Assembly (NCBI GenBank): GCA_019416685.1
Contig: DXWV01000044.1
Coordinates: 161,106 to 225,105, forward strand
Length of the DNA stretch: 64,000 nucleotides
Direction of reading: 5' to 3'
Origin: Bacteroides sp.
Lineage (GTDB): Bacteria; Bacteroidota; Bacteroidia; Bacteroidales; Bacteroidaceae
Part shown: positions 17,887-24,520 of the stretch, in pieces
How the letters are laid out: each line of letters opens with the position of its first letter
Position numbering within the stretch: position 1 is the stretch's first letter
Position numbers and translations under genes: made by a program
The notes under the pieces: model-generated
The model's database searches: none
Told to the model about the DNA's origin: nothing
Seen by the model: only the letters and a program-made list of their open reading frames with translations

Positions 17887-19458
17887 ATGAATAAAAAGAA
17901 TTTCATATACTTGCTTGCATTCCTCCCATTCCTGTTGGGAGGATGCTCTGAAACAGAACAGTTTTTTAATCCTCCTACAGGAGTAGTACCTTCTGAACCC
18001 GAACCGGAACCCGAACCCTCCGGGGAGCTTTGTGCCTTTCCTGGTGCTGAAGGATTCGGACGGATGACCACCGGTGGCCGTGGTGGAAAAGTATATCATG
18101 TGACCACTCTGGAAGATGGAACGAAAGCAGGTACACTGCGTCATGCCATTTCTCAAAGTGGTGCAAGAACCATTGTGTTCGATGTGGCAGGTACTATCTT
18201 CCTTACAAGTGATCTGAATATCACCAACGGAGATTTGACTATTGCCGGCCAGACAGCTCCGGGGCAGGGAATCTGTATCGCTACATACCCGGTAACGATC
18301 AAAGCCAATAACATCATTCTCCGTTACCTGCGCTTTCGTGTGGGCAATGAAGGAGGGGGCGAACCCGACGGACTGGGGGGGATGGAAAACAAGAATGTCA
18401 TTGTAGACCATTGCTCCATCAGTTGGTCGATAGATGAATGCTGCTCTGTATATGGAGGTGAAAATCTGACCGTTCAGTGGTGTATTATTTCCGAGAGTCT
18501 GCGTACAGCCGGTCACGGAAAAGGTAAACACGGATATGGTGGTAACTGGGGGGGAGCCGGTGCTTCCTATCATCACAACTTGCTGGCACACCATGAGAGC
18601 CGTGCGCCACGTCTTGGTCCGCGCCCGTTTACTCAGGAGCGTGAACACATGGATATGCGAAACAATGTGATTTATAACTGGGCAGGTAACGGATGTTATG
18701 GCGGCGAAGGCATGAATGTGAATATTGTAAACAACTACTATAAACCGGGCCCTGCTACTCCTGCCAAAAAGGCGGTGCGTTATCGTATTGCCGGAGTCGG
18801 CATCCGTACTACGGAATATGTGGCTACCTATCCGGCATTTGCCCCGATGCTGCATGTATGGGGAAAATATTATGTGGATGGAAATGTGATGGAAGGTACG
18901 GATGAAGTGACCAATGACAACTGGACAAAAGGCATGTACGAGCAGATCGACGATTCAAGGAACGACGGATTGTTCACTGCAGTGACCCGTGATACGATTC
19001 GCCTGGCACAAGCGCTTGATGCCGGTGTGGTAACTACACATACCGCAAAGCAGGCATTTGATCTGGTACTGGCGTATGCCGGATGTTCCAGACAAAGAGA
19101 CATCGTCGACGAACGTATTGCGAAAGAGACTAAAGAAGGAACAGCTACCTATATCGGAACAGTGACCGAGGATGCTGCCAATGCTCCCGGTTTGATTGAT
19201 TTACCTTCTGATGTAATGCCTGAAGGTGCAACCAGCCCCTGGCCTACCTTGTCTGACGGAGGTGTTACAGCCGACCAATTGAAAGATTCGGATGGAGATG
19301 GTATCCCCGATGTATGGGAAACTGAAAATGGTTTGGACCCGAATAATGCTGCCGACGGCAACGCTAAAACTCTGAGCAAAGAAGGGTACACTAATCTTGA
19401 GGTCTATCTGAATGGATTGGTTAGTGAGATTACTGAAAAACAGAATAAAGTCAATTAG
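17887..19458 (+). CDS. PL1 family pectate lyase, surface lipoprotein
   Basis: The start at 17887 (MNKKNFIYLLAF) gives a lipoprotein signal with LLGGC; the longer frame from 17812 runs into the upstream hairpin. 523 residues. After a proline/glutamate-rich linker, FPGAEGFGR near 53 begins the PL1 beta-helix, with VDHCSISWSIDE near 172 and HESRAPRLGPRP near 235, the region of the catalytic Arg. The C-terminus has SDGDGIPDVWETENGLDP near 467, a calcium-binding thrombospondin type 3-like motif often attached to Bacteroidetes lyases. It cleaves polygalacturonate by beta-elimination at the cell surface, giving the unsaturated ends that GH105 and KdgF process. Confidence 0.9.
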   Translation: MNKKNFIYLLAFLPFLLGGCSETEQFFNPPTGVVPSEPEPEPEPSGELCAFPGAEGFGRMTTGGRGGKVYHVTTLEDGTKAGTLRHAISQSGARTIVFDVAGTIFLTSDLNITNGDLTIAGQTAPGQGICIATYPVTIKANNIILRYLRFRVGNEGGGEPDGLGGMENKNVIVDHCSISWSIDECCSVYGGENLTVQWCIISESLRTAGHGKGKHGYGGNWGGAGASYHHNLLAHHESRAPRLGPRPFTQEREHMDMRNNVIYNWAGNGCYGGEGMNVNIVNNYYKPGPATPAKKAVRYRIAGVGIRTTEYVATYPAFAPMLHVWGKYYVDGNVMEGTDEVTNDNWTKGMYEQIDDSRNDGLFTAVTRDTIRLAQALDAGVVTTHTAKQAFDLVLAYAGCSRQRDIVDERIAKETKEGTATYIGTVTEDAANAPGLIDLPSDVMPEGATSPWPTLSDGGVTADQLKDSDGDGIPDVWETENGLDPNNAADGNAKTLSKEGYTNLEVYLNGLVSEITEKQNKVN

Positions 19459-19514
19459 TATAGAGAAAGGTAAAAAGTTTGTGGTTCAGTAAAATCACAT
19501 TTAGCTGAAGTTAT

Positions 19515-19688
19515 AGAGCCTGTTTAAATTTTGCTCAGTATTATTTTGAGAGTTATTTTTGAGGATGTTTTTCTGGTTTTATGAGGAGGATAGCGGGCTA
19601 TCTGACGAGTAAAAACAGGGAAACAGACCGAAAATAAACTCAAAATAAACTGATAAAAACTTTTAAGAGGAAAATTTAAACAGGCTCT
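19515..19688. repeat. MITE-like foldback element, copy 2
   Basis: Perfect 18-bp terminal inverted repeats, AGAGCCTGTTTAAATTTT at 19515 and its complement ending at 19688, surround an inner palindrome (GATAGCGGGCTATC). No ORF. If the element is taken as GAGCC...GGCTC, both flanks are TA, consistent with a 2-bp target duplication. Homologous to 5260-5434. The perfect ends suggest a more recent insertion than copy 1. Confidence 0.8.
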
Positions 19689-19717
19689 AACTTGGTTAGC
19701 TAAATTTTGCATGTGTA

Positions 19718-19751
19718 AGATCCGGGCTTGAGATGAGTCCGGATCTTTTTC
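19718..19751 (+). terminator. Terminator upstream of the large CE8 gene
   Basis: AGATCCGG (19718-19725) pairs with CCGGATCT (19739-19746), followed by TTTTT. It would end transcripts from the PL1 gene or from the MITE-like element. Confidence 0.8.
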
Positions 19752-19764
19752 TATTCATAAGGTC

Positions 19765-19825
19765 GGATTTTCCTCCTTTTACGTACGATAGTCCCCTCTT
19801 GGGCAATAGGAAGAGAGTAGCTTTG
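19765..19825 (+). promoter_or_regulatory. Promoter and direct-repeat operator of the large CE8 gene
   Basis: TAGCTTTG (19818-19825) is a perfect -7 box. CCCTCTT begins exactly 24 nt before it and is preceded by CGATAGT. About 21-22 bp upstream is GGATTTTCCTCC. The layout aligns with the susC 1 promoter (CAAAATTGTGCCCC, then ATATTACCCTATT). The match is looser than at the susC genes. Confidence 0.5.
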
Positions 19826-19859
19826 TACCTGATAGCTAATCTTTTGTTTAACTTAAAAA

Positions 19860-22800
19860 ATGAAAAGCATGAAAAAAGTATTTCTATTTAAAGTCTTTGT
19901 TCTTTTAAGCTGCTTGTTCTGTATCCCGATAGGGTTAAGGGCCGATGGAGTTACCTTGACAGCTACATGGCCCTTTACAAGTGGTCCGGGCAATGAGACT
20001 TCTGCTGTTGTCTCTCTCGATAATGTATTTTCTGCCACCTCTTTCAAATTGGGCAGTAATCTTTCTATTCCATCTACGGGGACATCCGGTGATCTTACGT
20101 TTTCTCAAATCAGACCGGGAGAGCAACACAGTACTGCTGCTACAGATGGGTCGGATGATGTGACATTTACTGTGATACCTAAGAAAGGTCTTACTTTCAC
20201 GCCGACGAGAATCAGTTTCGCGGCTTGTCGTTTCGGTACGAGCGGAGGTAATTTAATTATCAGGTGTGCGAATGGGGACAATGTTACCACATTGGCTGAC
20301 GTCACTACATTGGGACGTAGCGGGCAGGAGATTCCTTATACCCGATTATCCTACGACATAAAGGGGTATGAGGTGAAAGAAGGGGCCTTTGACATTTCAA
20401 TTTCTGTCTATACGTTGGCCAATAACAAAACAATCGGTCTGACCGGTGTGCTGTTGGAAGGTATTGTTTCCGGTGAGGCGGAAGATGTGGAGTCCTATAC
20501 TTGTACAATCTCACTTTCGGACGAGAATGCCGGGCAGGCTACGTTGAATCCGGTTGCAGGGCGCTATGATGCAGGAACTGTTATTTCTGCTGCTGCTACC
20601 GAGAACTTCGGTTATCACTTCCAGCACTGGACAGATGGTGAAGGGCAGGTTTTATCCGATTCCAATCCTTATTATTTCAATATAGAAAAGAATACTACCT
20701 TAGTGGCACAATATAGCAAGGCAAATACTTATTCGCTGAGCCTGAACCTCGAAGGTGGTGCCAATGCCAATCTGGTTACTATTTCTCCCGTTGGTACTAT
20801 GATCAATGGCAAGAGGATGTATGAAGAAGGAACTGAAGTTTCTTTGACTGCCACAAACAACCCTATTCTTACTTTCCTGAATTGGGAAGACAATTCTACT
20901 GCCAGAGTCCGTACGATTACCATGCATCAGGACCACAATGTTACTGCTAAGTTTAGTGCCTGTGACTTTATTGTGGGTTGGGACATGTATCAGGATGAAC
21001 CGGGCAGCGAACGCCCTGCCGACTATAAGAGTGATACTGAAAATGCCGGTTTGCTCTCTTTGCACAAAGAAGATAAAACTACTTCAAGCTGGTTGCCGAA
21101 AGGTGTCGCCAATGGCCCTTACAACGATATGTATTGTGCTGTTTGCTGGAAAGCGTTGCGTGTCAATACAGTGACCGAAAATGATCCGTTGCCTCTGAAG
21201 GAATTATATTATTATGAAGTATCATTTAAAACATTGGGTTACAGCAATGTGAAAGTATCGGCCACAATGGGTTGCAACTATAATGCCTTTTCTGTTCAGA
21301 ATGCCGAGTATTCTGTAGATGGTGTTAACTACACCCACTTGGGATCTATCACCCTTGAAGCAGCGAAGTCCTGGTATACAGGTCATTTTAATTTACCTTC
21401 AGAGTGTGATGGAAAAGAAAAAGTATATGTTCGGTTCCGTCCCGATGTGACATCTGCTATTGTAGGTACTCCTTCCGGTCTTGACGGGACTTGCATCACT
21501 GATGTTTTTGTAACGGGAGATGCGGGTGATGTCATTCCTACACCTCCGGTTCTGGTATCTTCCATACCGCAAAAAGAAGATATGGGCGTATCTGCCGGTG
21601 GATCCATCATACTTACTTTCGACCAGAGAGTTCAAGCCGGTACGGGCGATTGTACTTTGGGAGAAGAAAGATTGAAAGGAACCTTCAGTGGCAAGACCGT
21701 TGTTTTCCCTTATAGTGCCTTGGAGTATAACACTACTTATACGTTTACCGTACCGGAAGGTGCTATTATCAATAAGACCGGGAATGCTTTTGCCGGAACT
21801 ACTTTGACTTTCACAACGATGGAACGTAGACAGCCCGAAGCCAGACTCTTTGACGCTATCATCGCACAAGATGGTTCCGGTGATTATGTTACCGTGCAGG
21901 AAGCTATCGATGCAGCGCCTGCCGGGCAAGTGAAACCTTACCTGATTTTCATAAAGAAGGGTACTTACAAGGAGCATGTCAATATCCCCGATTCAAAACC
22001 GTACTTACACTTTATTGGTCAGAGTGCCGACGAGGTTATCATATCGGATGATCGCCTGTGTGGTGGTACGGGAGATCCTTCGATCCCGACTTATGGAGTA
22101 GCCGATGGTGCAACAGTGGTTTGCCAGGCAGCCGATTGCTATTTTGAGAATATCACCCTCGAGAACTCCTGGGGAGTAGAAAAGAATAGTGGTCCGCAGG
22201 CATTGGCTCTTTATACCAACAACGACCGTATCATATTAAACAAGTGCAGGTTACTGAGCTACCAGGATACCTATCTTACATCCACCAAGAACAATGCGCA
22301 CCGTCATTACCTAAAAGATTGTTTCATTGAGGGTGCCGTCGATTTTATTTATGGGGGTGCCGATGTCTACTTCGATGATTGTACGTTGAACATCGTCCGT
22401 CCGTCGGGCGGTTATATTGTAGCTCCGAGCCACGGTGCATCTACAAAATGGGGATATGTCTTTATGAACAATACCATTACTACAGATCGTGTCAGTGATC
22501 CGTCCACCTATTCCATCTGGTTGGGTCGCCCCTGGCACAATAATCCGAAGACAGTCTTTATCAATACTACCGCCGAAGTATCTATTCCTGCTACCGGATG
22601 GTATCAGACGATGGGCGGACTTCCTGCTCTGTGGGCCGAATACAATACAATGGATAAGGATGGAAATCCGGTCGATCTGAGCAATCGCAACACTTATTAC
22701 TACTACATGGATGGTGATAAGAAAGTAGAGGGATATTCCAAAGCTGTATTGACACCGGAAGAAGCGGCTGCGTATACAGTGAAGAATATTCTCACAGGCG

Positions 22801-23192
22801 AGGATGCATGGCAACCTGTTTTAAGAACTGAGGTTTGTGCTGCTCCGGTAGTGAAGGTTATGAATGGTAAAATAAGCTGGGAGGCTGTTCCTTTCGCCAT
22901 TTGTTATGCAATATCCAAAGACGGAAATGTCATTGGTTTCACCACAGAGACGTCCTATGATTATGATCCGATAGCTAAATATACAGTTCAGGCTGTCAAT
23001 GAATACGGAGGTTTAAGTGGCATATCTTCTTCGGGTGTAGGCATTGAAGATACATTGGTAAGTACTGATATTATCAGAACCGAATACTTCACAGTAGAAG
23101 GTTTGAAAGTACAAGCTCCGATCAAGGGTATCACGATCGTTCGCTATCATATGAGTGACGGAAGTGTGAAGACGGAGAAAATACTTAAATAA
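19860..23192 (+). CDS. Large multidomain secreted pectin methylesterase (CE8)
   Basis: 1110 residues with a signal peptide ending LRADG. Residues ~30-200 form a beta-sandwich N-domain of unknown function; ~215-370 hold two InlB/Bacterial-repeat-like modules (FQHWTDGEGQVL, FLNWEDNSTARV); ~375-555 is a second beta-sandwich; ~560-655 a Big_5-like Ig domain (SSIPQKEDMGVSAGG to LTFTT). CE8 runs ~665-985: QALAL near 779, QDTYL near 801, DFIYGG near 827, LGRPW near 888, so the catalytic residues are kept. The C-terminus has a small Fn3-like part and a sorting-domain-like tail (EYFTVEGLKVQAPIKG). Much longer than the usual ~320-residue CE8; the extra modules suggest glycan or cell-surface attachment. 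It has its own promoter and terminator. Confidence 0.88.
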   Translation: MKSMKKVFLFKVFVLLSCLFCIPIGLRADGVTLTATWPFTSGPGNETSAVVSLDNVFSATSFKLGSNLSIPSTGTSGDLTFSQIRPGEQHSTAATDGSDDVTFTVIPKKGLTFTPTRISFAACRFGTSGGNLIIRCANGDNVTTLADVTTLGRSGQEIPYTRLSYDIKGYEVKEGAFDISISVYTLANNKTIGLTGVLLEGIVSGEAEDVESYTCTISLSDENAGQATLNPVAGRYDAGTVISAAATENFGYHFQHWTDGEGQVLSDSNPYYFNIEKNTTLVAQYSKANTYSLSLNLEGGANANLVTISPVGTMINGKRMYEEGTEVSLTATNNPILTFLNWEDNSTARVRTITMHQDHNVTAKFSACDFIVGWDMYQDEPGSERPADYKSDTENAGLLSLHKEDKTTSSWLPKGVANGPYNDMYCAVCWKALRVNTVTENDPLPLKELYYYEVSFKTLGYSNVKVSATMGCNYNAFSVQNAEYSVDGVNYTHLGSITLEAAKSWYTGHFNLPSECDGKEKVYVRFRPDVTSAIVGTPSGLDGTCITDVFVTGDAGDVIPTPPVLVSSIPQKEDMGVSAGGSIILTFDQRVQAGTGDCTLGEERLKGTFSGKTVVFPYSALEYNTTYTFTVPEGAIINKTGNAFAGTTLTFTTMERRQPEARLFDAIIAQDGSGDYVTVQEAIDAAPAGQVKPYLIFIKKGTYKEHVNIPDSKPYLHFIGQSADEVIISDDRLCGGTGDPSIPTYGVADGATVVCQAADCYFENITLENSWGVEKNSGPQALALYTNNDRIILNKCRLLSYQDTYLTSTKNNAHRHYLKDCFIEGAVDFIYGGADVYFDDCTLNIVRPSGGYIVAPSHGASTKWGYVFMNNTITTDRVSDPSTYSIWLGRPWHNNPKTVFINTTAEVSIPATGWYQTMGGLPALWAEYNTMDKDGNPVDLSNRNTYYYYMDGDKKVEGYSKAVLTPEEAAAYTVKNILTGEDAWQPVLRTEVCAAPVVKVMNGKISWEAVPFAICYAISKDGNVIGFTTETSYDYDPIAKYTVQAVNEYGGLSGISSSGVGIEDTLVSTDIIRTEYFTVEGLKVQAPIKGITIVRYHMSDGSVKTEKILK

Positions 23193-23200
23193 ATAAAAGA

Positions 23201-23222
23201 AAAGGCGGAGTAATCCGCCTTT
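23201..23222 (+). terminator. Terminator after the large CE8 gene
   Basis: AAAGGCGGA and TCCGCCTTT form a 9-bp perfect stem with a 4-nt loop, 8 bp after the stop codon. Confidence 0.9.
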
Positions 23223-23289
23223 ATTCATTCCCCTTTCTCAAGAACTGCATAGGCTGATCTCATAATTTCGACATAAATACTTCTTTTTA

Positions 23290-23319
23290 TTGCAGTGTAT
23301 TTCTTTTTCCTTATATTTG
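23290..23319 (+). promoter_or_regulatory. Promoter of the small-gene pair
   Basis: TTG (23290-23292) and TATATTTG (23312-23319) are separated by 19 bp, a full match to the Bacteroides -33/-7 pattern. Transcription would begin near 23326 and produce a leader of about 235 nt before the ATG at 23563. The operator repeat of the pectin genes is absent. Confidence 0.7.
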
Positions 23320-23370
23320 CAGTGATGCTCTATTTGAGTATCACTTTTTTATTAGTATTCAGTTTGGTAT

Positions 23371-23500
23371 CAACCAGAAAACAGCAACTTTCAAAACGAT
23401 ACGCACGAACTGAAATGGGATACGTACGTTGTTTAACGAACAATACGCGTGCCCATTCAGTATATAGGCGTATCGTGGTTCGTTGCTGTACCTCTGGTTG
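23371..23500 (+). promoter_or_regulatory. 130-nt foldback in the leader of the small-gene pair
   Basis: Successive blocks pair around a centre near 23436: CAACCAGA (23371) with TCTGGTTG (ending 23500), CAGCAAC (23382) with GTTGCTG (ending 23488), ACGATACGC (23396) with GCGTATCGT (ending 23476), and ACTGAAATGGG with CCCATTCAGT. The stem is imperfect but extends nearly the whole length. Because it lies between a promoter and the first ATG it should be transcribed as one large hairpin. It may be a regulatory RNA, an attenuator or a relic of a foldback element. A 68-codon ORF across it is not called a gene. Confidence 0.65.
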
Positions 23501-23562
23501 ACTAATATTGGGTGTGGCACGTTTTTTTTGTGCTTACTTCCAACTTTAAAAAAACAAGCAAT

Positions 23563-23838
23563 ATGAAGCGCAGCTTTTCTTTATCGGGGGAACTTCACAT
23601 CGTTGGCATAGTAGCTATTCTATTATACCTTATGTTATTATCTATCATCGCTATGATGTGGATACGTATTGAGCAACAGGATGAAACAATCTTGAATCTT
23701 CGAATGAGAATATCAGAGACGGAGTGTTGTAAAATAGCAGATAGAGAAGTAATCCGTATGATGTGTCTGCATGAGTTGTTTGAACGAATAGACAACTCAG
23801 ACAAAACACATTCCACTATTATATATCAACTGCCATGA
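23563..23838 (+). CDS. Small single-pass membrane protein of unknown function
   Basis: 91 residues from ATG 23563; the upstream extension to 23512 has no support. Residues ~11-32 (HIVGIVAILLYLMLLSIIAM) form one clear membrane helix. The following ~33-60 region (RIEQQDETILNLRMRISETE) is charged and could be a short coiled coil. The C-terminal part contains two adjacent Cys and another Cys. Not recognised. The last four bases overlap the start of the next gene (ATGA), a strong sign of translational coupling, and the pair has its own promoter and structured leader. Confidence 0.6.
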   Translation: MKRSFSLSGELHIVGIVAILLYLMLLSIIAMMWIRIEQQDETILNLRMRISETECCKIADREVIRMMCLHELFERIDNSDKTHSTIIYQLP

Positions 23839-24173
23839 AACGTGTTTCCGATACTTACCATTGTCCTTGTCTGATGAAAACAGATATGGAAAAATCCGGG
23901 AATGTTTATGATTTCTTGAGAGTTTATTATGAAGAAATAGACTCTGAGGAAGATTGGAAAGACCTTTCTTTTGCAAATCTGAAATGTGGCTATTGCCTGC
24001 TATGTGCGGCCTTGGAACTTGCAGAAGCAGATAAAGAAAAATACGAGAAAGGAACTATTACTAAATTGGCTGTTGCAAAAGCCATTGTAGCAGAGAGATA
24101 TTTTAAGTGTAAGCCATTAAAATGGCTTTATATATGGATAAAAAGACAGGGGAAAAGAATCATTTCTCATTAA
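23835..24173 (+). CDS. Small cysteine-rich protein of unknown function
   Basis: 112 residues, no signal peptide. Cysteines occur as CPC near residues 10-12 and CGYCLLC near 51-57, plus one near 95. The middle is acidic (EEIDSEEDW) and the C-terminus strongly basic (WLYIWIKRQGKRIISH). The Cys pairs could bind metal but the pattern fits no family I know. It overlaps the preceding membrane-protein gene by 4 bp. Located between two pectin loci, yet nothing in either sequence suggests a carbohydrate role. Confidence that it is a real gene rests on the overlap, the promoter and non-random composition. Confidence 0.6.
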   Translation: MKRVSDTYHCPCLMKTDMEKSGNVYDFLRVYYEEIDSEEDWKDLSFANLKCGYCLLCAALELAEADKEKYEKGTITKLAVAKAIVAERYFKCKPLKWLYIWIKRQGKRIISH

Positions 24174-24214
24174 CATTGTTAACGGTAAATTTTAACTTCC
24201 TTTTTTGTAGATGC

Positions 24215-24302
24215 AAGAGTGTACACTTTTGTATGCATAAAGTACGTACTCTTGGGGTATAAAAGTGTACATTTAACACATACTTAAGTACGTACTTTTA
24301 TA
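24215..24302. repeat. Interleaved GTAC palindromes downstream of the small-gene pair
   Basis: TGTACACTTTT (24220-24230) pairs with AAAAGTGTACA (24261-24271), while AAAGTACGTACT (24239-24250) pairs with AAGTACGTACTTT (near 24286-24298). The two stems interleave, so alternative or pseudoknot-like folds are possible. It is in the 347-bp gap before the convergent GH3 gene and may terminate both. Nothing else is supported between 24303 and 24520. Confidence 0.5.
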
Positions 24303-24520
24303 ATGTAAAGAATGCATGTTTTCAATTGCTTGCTAATCAATGCTGTAATGGCTGGCAATGTGACTTGCAGAATGTGGTAGGAGATATTCTCGGACGCTTT
24401 CCATAGAGAAGATAATGTTTGTTTTGATAACTTAAGATCAAGAGGTGTGATGAAAAGAACGAGAATGTGGCCGATAGAAATCAGACACATCCTCGTTTGG
24501 TTAGTAGCTGTTTTGTTTTT

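Noticed and set aside
17869..18855. 328-codon ORF antisense to the PL1 gene
   Set aside because: Long only because of the base composition of the lyase gene; the PL1 frame has a signal peptide and all motifs.
23371..23500. Invertible promoter flanked by inverted repeats
   Set aside because: The pairing is continuous through the segment and not confined to the ends, and the promoter lies outside it. No invertase gene is nearby. Inversion is not fully excluded.
23295..23501. 68-codon ORF in the leader of the small-gene pair
   Set aside because: It overlies the promoter and the foldback; the second half merely translates the stem. The structured RNA explains it better.
24284..24490. 68-codon minus-strand ORF in the gap before the GH3 gene
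   Set aside because: It starts within palindromes, has no recognisable features and no -7 box.
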